Counted from the stretch's first letter, positions 1 to 37,789 are shown. The stretch is DNA of 64,000 nt from Beaufortia kweichowensis (GCA_019155185.1 CM032809.1:9941200-10005199); one strand, 5' to 3'. Notes: generated by a model from the sequence alone, not told the origin. Numbers and translations are program-made.

Positions 1-1
1 C

Positions 2-1953
2 ATGATCCGGCTCTCCGAGATCCTTCACTGCGAAACCTTAAAGGAGAGGGCGAAAGAAATGGCCGTGCGCTGTTTCTCAGACGTAGCAGCTTCTGAGGAC
101 TTCTGTGAACTTTCCTTACCTGAACTCATGTGCTACCTGGAGGACGACAGACTGTGCGCTGAGGAAGAACAGGTATTTGAAACTCTCTTGGCTTGGATAC
201 ATCACGACCCCTTTTCGAGACGCGGTGCCATTCACGATCTATTCAAGAAGGTTCGGTTGAGGTACATCCATCCGACATACCTCTTCCAGTTTATCGCGAA
301 TGATCCGCTCGTCCAGTCGTCAACGTTGTGTACTGAGATCATCGAGTCCGTACGCCGGTTAATGTTTTCGGTTAGTGCGAAGTGCACTCAGGAGCTGAAG
401 CCTCTCTGGACCACGCCGCGTCGCTACACGTGCCATGAGACTCTGGTGGTGGTTGGAGGCCGCAAGAACAATGAACAGACGTCTCGAGAGGCGCTTCTCT
501 ATGATGAACGAACACAACGCTGGCAATGGCTGGCTAAGTTACCTTTGCGGCTGTATAAGGCAGCATATGTTTGCATCCACAGCATTTTGTATGTGGTGGG
601 AGGGCTCAGCCTTAGCCTAGTGTCTGGAGAAAGTGCAGTCAGTGCCACCGTGTACACGCTTTCGCTGAAGACCAACCAGTGGAGGACCGCTGAACCGATG
701 CTAAAGCCACGTTACGCCCATCAGAGCGTCTCCTACCTTCACTTCATCTTCGTTCTTGGAGGAATCGGGCCGGACACACAGATCTCAAATACGGTGGAGC
801 GATACAACAGCATGTTTAATCAGTGGGAGTCCATGGCGCCCATGCCCACAGCAGTCCTGCACCCTGCAGTCGCCGCCAACGACCAGAGAATTTACGTGTT
901 TGGAGGCGAGGATGCTTTGCAGAATCCTGTAAGGATAATACAGGTAACAAAGGTCATTTGGATAAGTTTATATGTTGGTTGTTGCGTCGTTCATGGTCTG
1001 ATCTCACATTAACATGGATTTCCTTTAGGTGTATCATATATCCAGGAACTTGTGGTCTAGACTTGAAACCCGGACGGTGAAGAATGTTTGTGCGCCTGCT
1101 GCCGTCATAGAGGACAAGATTTATATTGTTGGAGGTGAGATTAGGATGACACTGACACTGAATTTGTCAATGAGATAATATAACGTTTATACATCGACAC
1201 TGCATTCTATTTTCTTAACCTGTTAACTCTCACTGTTCAACAGTAATTTCACTATTTACTTTAATATTTCATAGTTGAATTCTAATCATGACAAACTATA
1301 TATTGATGGAAAGGTCTAAAACTCAAGAATTAATATTTAAAAATGTTCAAAACAATAAACATGAAAAACAAAAAAATTTACTAAAAGACGTTAATGGTAA
1401 TAAAAAAAAAATCAAAATTAATAAATAAAAATTAAAAAAGTAAAATTCATTTAAAAAATTAAAAAGATTTTAAAAAATGTAAAAATAAATATCTATATTT
1501 AAAAATAATAATAAACATTAAAAAAGTAATAAAAATAAATATCTATAATTAAAAAAAATGTAGTTGGAATAGTAAATTTTCATGTGTATGCTCAATATGT
1601 ACAGTCACAGTTATCAGGTTAAAAAAATAAATGATATAAACATGGTGTTTATTACCTTTTTAGGATACACAAGAAGAGTAATCGCCTATGACACGAAAGC
1701 CAACAAATTTGTGAAGTGTGCAAACATGAATGAGAGGAGGATGCACCACACAGCCACAGTCATCAATAACAAACTCTATGTAACTGGTGGACGTTTCCTC
1801 AACAGTCATGATGTCATAGAGGACTCGGACTGCTTCGAGTGCTACGACCCTAAAACAGACGTGTGGACTTCCAAAGGCTCTCTACCGTACAAGCTGTTTG
1901 ATCACGGATCACTATCTCTGATCTGCGTCTCCAACCGTCCCAACCCACCGTGA
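2..1953 (+). CDS. klhl38: Kelch-like protein 38, 3' part of gene (three exons)
   Basis: This is the C-terminal 445 residues of a BTB-BACK-Kelch protein; the BTB part (about 138 residues by comparison with KLHL38 as I remember it) lies upstream of the window. Coding exons are 2-943, 1029-1134 and 1664-1953. The first intron begins gtaaca after a whole codon. The second begins gtgaga inside a glycine codon that is restored by the next exon. The window opens with the BACK-domain sequence MIRLSEILHCETLKERAKEM. Six kelch double-glycine motifs follow (VVVGGRK, LYVVGGL, FVLGGIG, IYVFGGED, IYIVGGYTRR, LYVTGGRF). The C-terminus LPYKLFDHGSLSL is characteristic of KLHL38 among kelch proteins. Kelch-BTB proteins usually act as substrate adaptors for Cullin-3 ubiquitin ligases; that role is inferred from the family. 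No frame break is seen. It is transcribed towards spire1, tail to tail. Confidence 0.9.
1135..1663 (+). other. klhl38 last intron, A/T-rich
   Basis: Intron between the second and third visible klhl38 exons. Positions about 1310-1560 are almost pure A/T with many AAAAAT-type runs, a simple-sequence tract without coding potential. The acceptor at 1661-1663 follows a T-rich run. Confidence 0.8.
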
Positions 1954-2268
1954 CTGCTCAGAGGATCCGACACCTCTGCCTGGGCGTCCCGTTCGCTCTC
2001 CTGCTCATTAAGGGAAATGAGAAATATGGGCCCACAGCTGAGACTGGAAACCATCTGAGGAAGGTTGCACTCGTCGGTGGCCTGAGTATATCTCAGCTGT
2101 GGCTTTGATGGTACGCTGCTGGTGCTCGCCAGCATCTGTGTCGTCTTAAATCAAAAGAGATTTGAGCTGGAAGAGTCACAGCGGACCACAGGGAGTAAAG
2201 CCTAGGAGCAAAACGAGAGACTTATGCAATACACAGCTGTCCCTGACCCCAAATCTTCACACAGTTGT

Positions 2269-2540
2269 CTTTTTAAACATCAAAATTCTGTCATTTATTC
2301 AGCCTCATGTCATTCAAAATCTGTATATCTGATATCTGTGAAACACAAAAGAAGATATTTTGAGACACTTCTCAGTGGTTTTGTGTCATACAATGGAAGT
2401 CAATAGGGGTTGTTTGGTTACCAACATTCTTTAAAATATCTTCTTTTGTGTGCTGTAGAACAAAGAAACTGATACAGGTTTGACAAGAAGGTCAACAAAT
2501 GATGAAAGAATTGTCATTTTTGGGTGAACTATCCCTTTAA
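2269..2540. repeat. Cyprinid MITE-like fold-back repeat (GGGATAGTTCACCC family)
   Basis: The right end, read on the minus strand, begins GGGATAGTTCACCCAAAAAT, an end shared by very abundant cyprinid non-autonomous elements. The two halves are inverted copies: CACAAAAGAAGATATTTTGA near 2343 reappears inverted near 2430-2455. Assignment rests on recognising the end sequence and on the symmetry. No transposase is present. Confidence 0.7.
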
Positions 2541-4615
2541 GACATGAAAAATCTACAAACACAAGACATTTGGTGACATAAAGAGACCATTCCCAATGAA
2601 TGATGGCCAAAAACATGGTTGATGCACATGTATTTTCCTTTTGTGACAATACGACTGCCTGCATTACGTTGATCACTAAGCCTAGTGTCTGCGGTTTGAA
2701 GCGGTCATCTTGCCTGCAATCTCCATTAAGAAATAAAAGATAGAGGCTTGAGAGCCCTGACATCACTTAAGAGAAATGCACTGAAGACAGATGGTGGATG
2801 AACATATGATTTGTACGCAATGCTGCTTGAGAACTGTTTACTCAATGTCTGGTGACCTTACATTTGATGATTAACCAAAAACATTTGATGTGTCTTTTTT
2901 ATTGCATTGGACTACTGAAAAAAAGGTCGAAGGGATTTTAATAATCAACAGGCTATTCATTCCTGAAAATGCACTTTGTCATTTACAAGACACAATAAGA
3001 AATACACAACTGTTTATTGCATACCAGGCATGACAAAGGGGTATGACAGAGGAAGGGGCAACGTAATCGGAAACACAGCTGGTCTCGAGCTAAAACTCAT
3101 TGCTAACTTTAGCCCTATAAGCTTTTTAGATAGAAAGTATACCCCCTCAAGTGTAGATAACCCTTGACAACTGTTGTCATGGAAACCACCAATCAGAGTG
3201 CAGGACAGACTATTTTGTAAGCATCATCTCAGTGTACTGTCCAATCCCATGGACTTAAACCTATTATTAAGACATGTACGTTTATAAATCACTCATACCA
3301 TAAACAATTTACATATGTCATGATAATATTACTCTATATGGGACAATGATGTCTTATGTGCAATAAAAGACTTGTTATTTAATGATGTTAAACATAATAC
3401 TTGTGGAGTGTCAGTTTGCTTCTTTTGAAACAGGCAACAGACAAAAAAAGATATTTCAATGAACATTGGTAACAACAAACAACATTGCCCCACATTGACA
3501 TCCACTTTATGGTCACAAAACCACTGTAACATTTCTCTAAATATTTTCTTTTGTGTTTTAAATATTAAATTACAGAAAGCATTTAGATTAATTAAGGGAT
3601 GTTTGTAATTTAAAATGTAATTATTGCACATGTAAGCAGTGCACTTAGTCAAAATAAATGATAATTAATGATATTAACATCCTTAAAATATTACAGTAGT
3701 TCTGCCTGTGTAATAAAGGACCAGTTAATGATCAACCCCTGAGTCACAGCAGGGTCACAGTCAGAAACAAAGTCTTATGTTGCCATCTACAGTCATGTTT
3801 GCCTTCCAATACTGACATAGAATAGGAAATAAACAGTGATATCTTATTTTAATAAATTGCTATATCCTATGCAATATTTGTCTAAAAACAGTGTCTTTAT
3901 ATACCAGAATGATTATATTTATTTGTATATGAATCGCTGTTGCGTCTAGGTTGCTAGACCTAATCCAGAATATGGCAGAAATGTTGGAGTTCAGTATTGA
4001 AAATACAATTTTTCTGCCCTCTACTGGAGAACTTGAAAACTGTCAAATACCAAATTTAAATCAACCAGAGGCCTAAAGATGCATTTAAAATGATACAAAT
4101 TATTTTATCAAAATATATATATATCTTTGTAGATATGATATATTTTAGATTTTTTCATTGAGTAGAAATTGTGTGGGGAAGAACTTAACATGTTGTGAAC
4201 AAAAGCCTGTGGCATAAAGTCATCTGTAATAAAACTATCTACATCATTTTAGTCTGTGACAATATAACATCTAATGATTATTTTTATCAAAATAACATCA
4301 TATGTAACACATTTGTGACACTGCCTGTGAAAACCCAGCTAAAGTCATCTGTTTTCTACATAAAACTATCCTACATCATGTAGGAGGAACAGTCTGTGAC
4401 AATATAACATCTATATCTCTAATATTGACTGATTAAGAACACCTGAAAGTGAAATCATAGTGAAATTAATGATTGAAATCAAAATGCTTAAAATATGATA
4501 ATTAGATTATGAGACATTAGCCTGGTATCCACAGGCAGGGTCACATGTTTTTCCTTGCTCTATTAGTCTCAGTCTGATGCAGGATGAGCAATAACATATA
4601 ATTAAACTTCAAAAG

Positions 4616-4626
4616 CTTTATTTATT
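4616..4626 (-). terminator. Possible spire1 polyadenylation signal
   Basis: Overlapping AATAAA hexamers on the minus strand, about 1.46 kb after the spire1 stop codon. A nearer candidate is at 5857-5862. Which one is used cannot be decided from sequence. Confidence 0.25.
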
Positions 4627-6088
4627 GGCAATTCTCTCCTTGTTTAAAAAACTGACTCAATCATGCACACTGATCATTATACAGAGGCGGCATTACAGTC
4701 AGATTTACACAAAACAGAAGAACATGTCAACAGACCTGTAAAACACTGTAGTGCTTGTGTATTTGTATGGGTGTTATAGTTATGAAATAATATAAATAAT
4801 CCTTTTAAAGACGTCATGTGTCATCAGTAGCTTTATATTGATTTGTAAAACTCTCTGGATGTGTAAATGATCTAGCAATGGACAATTAAGTCATTACAGC
4901 ATAACTTAATTTACAGTCAATTTAAAGTTTTAAGACATCAAAATAAACATTTCAAACATTTTTATGGTTAAGTGAAAGTGGCAAATTAAACATCTGCAAA
5001 GATGACAGAAAAATAAAATAACTATTATTAATGATATAAATCATAATATTATAACAATAAAGCAATTTTAATAATAGATAAGGAGATGAGATGAAATTTG
5101 GATATACAGCATGTACATAAACATATTCTACAAAAGTTAGCTCCTGTGTGAGAGATCAGAGATCCACTTTGAGTCCCATCACTCACCTCTGGGGTCACTA
5201 TGTACATCATGTGTATATTGCTCAGAAGACATTTGTTTTGGCACACGTGATCAATTCTTTAAGAAACACTTCAGCTATCGGCATTCGCTCTAAAAAACAC
5301 ATTTTGACCCTCGTCTTTGACTAAAATCTGAAAAACACTGTCACCAGACAGAGGAAAAATATATCTCTGCAAGTACTCTGTGTAATTATCTAAAACATGA
5401 TTCATTTGGGCCTTGTCAATATGACAGCAGCAACTTTAACAAACAATAAGAAAAAAACATTTGGGAAGACTTAATCTTGAATTGTTGTGGAGTTAAACTA
5501 CAGTGTCTCTTGGTCTTGTAGCGGTTGGTTCGTTAGGGTAAATTAAACCAGAAGTGAATGCCTATTTACATCTATAATATTTAGGCTGATAATACAGCTT
5601 AATATTTACATACAATTGCTGAGTTCACTACAGTATAATGAAAAATGTACATTCAAGCTTTTGAGTGCTCTTTTTCTTTTCTCATCATTGAATTCTTAAC
5701 ATCTCGTTCCTAACTCTCATATCATTCGTTCTATTAAGCGTTAATTTGTGGTCAACACAAGCTTAAAAGTGTATTACACTACATTCAACAGTTTAAATGA
5801 CCTACATTTCCTGAGACGTCTGGTTCTTAAGGACTCATGCTGGACGAGGAACGGCTTTATTCCTTCACCTCTGGCACTTTTAAAAATGGAAGAGAAGAGG
5901 TATTAAAGGTACATTACACAGCTAACAGAGCTTACCAAACACCCCTACCATAAGCATAAGTTATCTCTGTCTGGCACTTTCACACTTTGATTTTCCGCCA
6001 CCAGGAATGAAGGATTTGCAAGAATGGAACAAATGATTTTACCAGGACGATCACACCACGAGAGTTCAAAAGACTGGCGAGAATCGTC

Positions 6089-31789
<25,701 letters not shown>

Positions 31790-32024
31790 CCTTTTTCCCT
31801 GTGTGTCCCAAAAGCAGGAATGGCTGTGTGATTGTTTTCAAGACAAATAAAGTGTGTGTTTACGTCGGGTCTGTCATCTAGAAAAACAGCGTGCGACCGT
31901 TTCTGTTGCCTGTGTCGGTACTTCTGAGCTCAGCTGTGTTGGTGTAGGCAGTGTTTGAGACGATCATATGACTTTTCCGCATGGTCTCAGAGCCAGTCGT
32001 TTTCTTATGATGCGTTACTGACTA

Positions 32025-32208
32025 CTCGGATTTAGGATATTTCCTACCTCAAACCCGAAAATGACTGGCTTTACATACAAAATTCAAAGGGTAATTGTAG
32101 CTACTAGTTATTTAAAAACATTCAAACATTAAATCTATTTATTTACATTAAGGAGCGCAGTTTTACACATTATTTTAGGATTGAGGTGGGAAATACCCTA
32201 AATCCGAG
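32025..32208. repeat. Short fold-back element upstream of spire1
   Basis: The left end CTCGGATTTAGGATATTTCC and the right end GGAAATACCCTAAATCCGAG are inverted repeats of about 28 bp with two mismatches, 184 bp apart in all. A MITE-like element about 240 bp upstream of the spire1 start codon. Target duplication not clear. Confidence 0.6.
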
Positions 32209-32408
32209 GTACAGTTTTGCTAGTTATCATTTGTTTAACAATATATTTTTGTTATGTTTTATCACTAGTATATTTGCACTGTTTTTTTACTAGCCATAAT
32301 TTACATTTGAGATATCTTTAATTGCTCATTATTAAAGCTATCTAAAAACCATATTTTAGATAAACTGAAACTAACATATACATTTATTTGTACAATTGTA
32401 CAATTTAG

Positions 32409-32675
32409 TTTGTCTCTCTCTTTTAGAGTCGCCGTCTCTCTTCTGTAGAGTTTCTCTCTCTCTTTTAGAGTCGCCATCTCTCTTCTGTAGAGTTTGTCTC
32501 TCTCTTTTAGAGTTGCCGTCTCTCTTCTGTAGAGTTTGTCTCTTTCTTTAGAGTCGCCGTCTCTCTTCTGTAGAGTTTGTCTCTCTTTTAGAGTCGCCGT
32601 CTCTCTTCTGAAGAATTTGTCTCTTTCTTTTAGAGTCGCCGTCTCTCTTCTGAAGAATTTGTCTCTCTCTCTCTC
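32409..32675. repeat. 42-bp minisatellite, six copies
   Basis: The motif TTTTAGAGTCGCCGTCTCTC recurs with its core GTCGCC (GTTGCC once) at 32428, 32470, 32512, 32553, 32593 and 32635, a period of 40-42 bp. The unit is itself CT-rich and grades into the (CT)n tract downstream. Confidence 0.93.
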
Positions 32676-32810
32676 TGACGGATGATGAAATCTTTAGGGA
32701 TCTAGGGAACAGGGTGTAATGGAAAGCAGTAAAGATGGTGATTTTTTTTTTAAAGCTGCTCTCTCTTCCTTTCTCTTTTGTCAAGCAGCTCTCTCTGTTT
32801 TTTTGGAGAG

Positions 32811-33614
<804 letters not shown>

Positions 33615-33681
33615 CTAAAATATGTAAGTAATAAAATCACACAGTAACAGCAATAAATAACTAGATGAAGCAAAAGTTTGT

Positions 33682-33683
33682 GA

Positions 33684-33731
<48 letters not shown>

Positions 33732-33762
33732 AAAAGAAAGAAAGAAAGAAAGAAAGAAAGAA
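33682..33762. repeat. (GAAA)n microsatellite
   Basis: Twenty or so GAAA repeats with one interruption, in the duplicated pim-like flank. The matching copy has its own longer GAAA tract at 62625-62780. Confidence 0.95.
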
Positions 33763-34003
33763 TAACTTAATAATATATAACTGTGAATCATTTAAAGATT
33801 GTTAAAAAGAGAGAAATGGATAGAGTGTGACAGATTGAAAGTGTTCAATAGATAGACAGAAGACAGATCAACAGATATTAGGGAACAACAGTCAATGGTC
33901 CCATGATTGAAACAGCTTATCAATCATATTAAATGATGTTTATTTGGAAATAAAATGCAGAAAGGTTTGTGGGAGGGTTTGTATTTGTGTACAAGGGTTT
34001 GTA

Positions 34004-34005
<2 letters not shown>

Positions 34006-34092
<87 letters not shown>

Positions 34093-34132
34093 AGCTTTTA
34101 GAGAGAGAGCAGAGAGAGAGAGAGAGAGAGAG
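34006..34132. repeat. (GT)n-(GA)n compound microsatellite
   Basis: GT repeats to 34044 switch directly to GA repeats (to 34091). After a short spacer GA resumes at about 34101-34132. The GA part merges on the minus strand with the residual start of pim-like exon 1. Confidence 0.95.
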
Positions 34133-34168
34133 ACGGACGCCTGGACGAGAGCTCATATGACTAATAGA
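34100..34168 (-). pseudogene. Truncated first exon of a pim-like gene
   Basis: On the minus strand an ATG near 34155 starts MSSRPGVRLSLSLSL, the counterpart of MSITSRRPSLSAAG at 63479. After about ten codons the CT run of the exon dissolves into the (GA)n microsatellite. The rest of exon 1 and its donor are gone. Confidence 0.65.
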
Positions 34169-35096
34169 GAAACAAGACGCTGTGGAAATAAAACACTTTG
34201 TGGGTTTCTGTACCCTCACACCCCAGCCTGGAGAGATCTCTGTGACGCTCTGATGAGTCTCTTTGCTTTGCTCAGATATGCCAGTCTCTTTTTAATACAG
34301 TCGCATCAGACGATCAGTGGATGAATAATATCAGTTGTGTAGTGCTGGATATAGTGACTGACGCTCACACTGTGACCTCATAGCCTGCGTGTTCACCTTT
34401 CAACAAAACCAGCTGAGGCCCAAATACACATGAAAATGTCAACATTTTGCCCCATTTAATATATTTTTATTTATAAAAAATATATCTAAATAAAAATCTA
34501 AATAAAAATAAGAAAATGTCAGTTATTTACACCTGCTTTATTGTATAACCCACGAACACATAACACAAAGCATTTTTATTTAATAGTTAATAAAACTGCA
34601 AATAAAAACAAAATTTTTATTAGAAATTTGAAAGAAATAATGTCAGTACAGAATGAAACAGAAATGATCATTTTACCTAAACACATACTTAGTCAGACAT
34701 AGTCAAATCAGAAACTAAAAAGACTTTGGAGTTACTTAATTTTTTTCCAGAGCTGTACTGTATGTAGGAGCAAATGTACATCACCGTCCAGGGGCTGATG
34801 GTCATTCTGGGCTGCCGCTGTGCAGTCGATCAGGCTGACGTGCAATGGTATGCAACTGCGAATTAATTGACGGACTTATGAATCTACGAATCAGGCGATC
34901 GCGGAGTGAAAATGACACCACCACATGACCCATCATCAGCGAAGCACTGCCTAATTGGCTATATCCAGAGGCAGGCTTTATCATAGAAAATCGTGAGGAG
35001 CAGAGAGGGAACGTATGAAAAGGAGAAAAGCCCTGGCCACAGACACGCAGCAAGTTGCTGCAAAATCCCAGCCATGTTTGCCAGTAAATGGCATTA

Positions 35097-35176
35097 TACG
35101 TAAATATAATGTAAATGTAATTCTGACCGACCTGCTCCCTGGTCGGTCAGAATTACATTTACATTATATTTACGTA
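35097..35176. repeat. Perfect 36-bp inverted repeat with 8-nt loop
   Basis: Left arm 35097-35132 and right arm 35141-35176 are exact reverse complements; the loop is TGCTCCCT. The sequence that follows (CATTTGGCAGACGG, AAAGCGACTTACAAT) is the end of a widespread fish interspersed repeat, so the arms probably derive from that element. Confidence 0.97.
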
Positions 35177-35438
35177 ATCATTTGGCAGACGGACGCTTTC
35201 ATGCAAAGCGACTTACAATAGATCAAATCTATTCTAAAAAAATATTACAAATATATATAATGATAGAAGTTTTAAAAGAGCATCTTAATGACAAACTAGC
35301 ACACTGTTTTACATATGGGAATACAATATTTTTGTAGTGCCAAATTTGCCACAGAGGTGTTCTGGGGTGGAGTCAAATTCCCGGCCTGATTTACTGTCCC
35401 AGTCCGCCACTGTCACCGTCGATGTGTTTGTGACTTAC

Positions 35439-35573
35439 CTTACGTTTAATGAGAGGAAATTCGTGTCCAGGAGCGTGTGGTCGTGCAGGATGAGGCCATC
35501 TTGGGTGTCTGGATACAGGAGAGCCGATAGAAGGGGTGGACTTCCGATTAAATGGATTCTCTTTGCAAGTGTG
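35439..35573 (-). other. Unassigned exon-like open frame
   Basis: A 135-nt minus-strand segment lies between gtgtcttcag and gtaagt, phase 2 at both ends, and reads GSPPLLSALLYPDTQDGLIL then HDHTLLDTNFLSL. The splice sites and the composition look like a real exon. I do not recognise the family, and no neighbouring exon was found. Confidence 0.35.
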
Positions 35574-36074
35574 CTGAAGACACAAAGGGTTCACAAAACA
35601 CAAGACAAAAACAATACATTAATAAATGCAGGAGCATGTAAATATCTATATTTTGAAGATGTACACAAAAATACATTTAACTTTCTTAACGCTTTGTTTT
35701 GTATGTGCTTTGTTTTACAGCACTGTATCACAGTGAACTTAATTTAGCTTTTTGCTACTGATCAATAGAAATGTCCAAATGAAAACATCTTCACAATGTA
35801 TAAACATCTTTATGGTGTAAAACAATTATAGGCACTTTAAATTTGTTTAAGCATCTTCTGATCGTGAGTCTGTTATTGCTCTACAATTTCGCATTAAATT
35901 CATTTCAGCATCACAAGAAACCTGTGTTTTATTATCTTATTATTATTATCTTCCGGTAGACTTCTGCAAAGAATTGATAAGCGTCCCTAGGCGTATTTGT
36001 TTCAGAGTTATGTCGCATCCTACAGCACAACAACCCAGAAGGGGTTCAATCTTAGACTGGCTGGCAGGAACTTA

Positions 36075-36293
36075 ACGCGTCCCACATCTCTCCAATAAAG
36101 AAATTAGAGTAATTTTCTATTCTGCATTTCTTCGTACAGATGTGTTCTTATACAGCATGTCAAAATTTTCAATGTTTAAAGGGGTCAAAATGCTCTGGTT
36201 TTAAATGGCAGGTCTTTTTTCTTTAACTAACAGCTCCATTTAGCACTCCGAATTTAACGCGCCCTCCAGCTCTCCAACAAACAAATTATAAAA
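36075..36293. repeat. Diverged partial satellite copy at left edge of array
   Basis: 36075-36258 is a degenerate direct duplicate of about 36259-36445. Both share TGTGTTCTTATACAG and TTCTTTAACTAACAGCTCCA, with many differences between them. It marks the left boundary of the tandem array. Confidence 0.7.
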
Positions 36294-36921
36294 CTTTTCT
36301 TCTGTGTTTCTTCGTATTGATGTGTTCTTATACAGAATTACCTTTTAAAGACATTTTTTTTTACTTTAAAAAGCTCAAAATGCTGTAATCTTAACTTGCA
36401 GGTTTTTTTCTTTAACTAACAGCTCCATTTAGCGCACCGAATTTACTCATTTACTCACCAGCTGAATGTATTAAATGTATTAAAGATGGTGCTGTCAGTT
36501 CACCTGCCAGTTGTAATCACAACATATATTTCGAGCCCTTTTAATGTAAAACGACAAACTGTGCATGATGCATGAGAAGACATCCACACCAATAAATGCA
36601 GAATAGAAAATTACTATCATTTTATTGTAGGAGAGGTGAGGGAAGTTCGACCCACAATTCAGTTCGGCAACGCCTGCGTCACACATTGAAAGTAAACAAG
36701 GAGCTTTGAAGCTGATGCCCCTGTGAATCCACCGTAAAAGTGTGTGATATGTTTATAAAGTACTCTTAGTAAGTTACAAAAGATTTTGAATTGACTACAT
36801 GAATGAAACAAAACGTATTGCTTCTAAACAGCTTAATCTGGCGAGTCACGTGACCTGCCAGCGGCAGCTCCTGCCAGCCAGTTGCAGATTGAAGAGTTGA
36901 AGATTGAACCCATTGATTCCA

Positions 36922-37010
36922 CTCAATCAATCAATCAATCTGTCAATCACTCAATCTGTCAATCACTCAATCACTCAATCTGTCAATCACTCAATCTGTC
37001 AGTCAGTTTG
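36922..37010. repeat. CAATC-type minisatellite in unit 1
   Basis: Variants of CAATCTGTCAATCACT repeated. The counterpart tracts in other units (about 40216-40272, 44926-45016, 53057-53101, 56287-56371, 59606-59667) have different lengths, so the tract is hypervariable. Confidence 0.9.
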
Positions 37011-37067
37011 AAGTATTCAACTGCCCCGTTGTATAAAACTGAATGCAGCCTGCATGAAAAAAAGGAA

Positions 37068-37169
37068 CCTCTGTCATACACCACTAGTAGGCTATGATAA
37101 GCTACTGTTACCTGTTCTTACCTGGCAGTAGCTTATGACAGGCAACTAGCTTTATGTCTATGACAGAGG
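37068..37169. repeat. Nested palindrome, conserved in every unit
   Basis: Outer arms CCTCTGTCATA / TATGACAGAGG and inner arms ATAAGCTACTG / CAGTAGCTTAT are both exact 11-bp inverted repeats. The structure recurs in all six units; unit 6 has a shorter loop. Confidence 0.85.
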
Positions 37170-37255
37170 CACCCGGCGCTACGGTTGGAAGGAGGGTGCC
37201 AGAGTTCCTTCGCGGCCTCAAGGACCGCGCCGTACCAAATGAGGCTACTGAGCGC

Positions 37256-37268
37256 TTTATATAAATAC
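37256..37268 (+). promoter_or_regulatory. TATA-like element in satellite unit
   Basis: TTTATATAAATAC follows a GC-rich stretch in each unit (TTTATATATAC in unit 5). With the nearby octamer it could mark a promoter; transcription is not shown. Confidence 0.35.
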
Positions 37269-37455
37269 TTCGTTTTTGCCTTTGGTATTTACATGACGGT
37301 AGGTTGTCAACGTGTTGTTGTTTTTTGACTTAGGTTTAAAGTATTTATTTCATACTTTGTGAGTATATAAAAACTTTGGTGAAATTCGTCCGCATTAATG
37401 AAAAAATAAAGCTTTTTTCCTTAAGAAATGGCACGTTTTGCACGTATGTCATATT

Positions 37456-37488
37456 ATGCAAATTAAAGGGGCGTGGCATGGTGACATC
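37456..37488 (+). promoter_or_regulatory. Octamer, GC-box and CRE-like cluster in satellite unit
   Basis: ATGCAAAT, then GGGGCGTGG, then TGACATCA, within 33 bp and present in all units with little change (one G lost from the GC box in unit 6). These resemble POU-octamer, Sp/KLF and CREB/ATF sites. Regulatory role is inferred. Confidence 0.35.
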
Positions 37489-37789
37489 ACACCACTACGT
37501 TATGAATCGCTTAACAATTATAAACCAATACTATGCTGTATTATATGTATATATCAATCTGAACCCATTTTTTTCTATTATATTATCATACACTGTAACT
37601 GTGAACGAACGTAAATAAAGTTAACATTGTTTATTTTTCCATCTATTTTTGTCTTTTTACTTAACATGTTTAATTTAGTAGGTTTACCTGCGGTTTTCTT
37701 GTCATGTCTTGCTCTTAAATACATACGTAAATTTAAACACAAATGCCCAACTATTTTCTTTGGTTTTTCTCATCTAATTGATTGAACAG

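Larger units (their letters stand above)
1954..6088. other. Convergent intergenic region between klhl38 and spire1
   Basis: It should hold the 3' untranslated regions of both genes, which face each other. No RNA gene or coding exon is recognisable; open frames here are short and unlike any protein I know. A fold-back repeat lies at 2269-2540. Minus-strand AATAAA signals that could end spire1 mRNA are at 5857-5862 and around 4618-4624. Confidence 0.6.
33620..34630 (-). repeat. Segmental duplicate A (pim-like 5' flank)
   Basis: It matches 62508-63917 in the same orientation, in pieces. 33620-33680 and 33770-33990 match about 62508-62575 and 62780-62975. 34130-34570 matches 63448-63900. Shared sequence includes ATGATGTTTATTTGGAAA and GGTTTCTGTAC. 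It lacks the roughly 450 bp present in the other copy between the GA tract and exon 1. Confidence 0.85.
34631..36074. other. Region between pim remnant and satellite array
   Basis: Apart from the palindrome at 35097-35176, a known-type fish repeat end after it, and an exon-like frame at 35439-35573, I see nothing. No RNA gene. Confidence 0.5.

Noticed and set aside
1902..2135. 77-residue minus-strand frame over the klhl38 3' end
   Set aside because: A shadow of the klhl38 coding exon and 3' untranslated sequence.
37376..37618. 80-residue frame (GTFCTYVILCKLKGRGMVTS) repeated in the satellite units as a possible gene
   Set aside because: It begins at a non-ATG codon, and indels in units 2, 5 and 6 shift or break it, so it is not maintained as coding.
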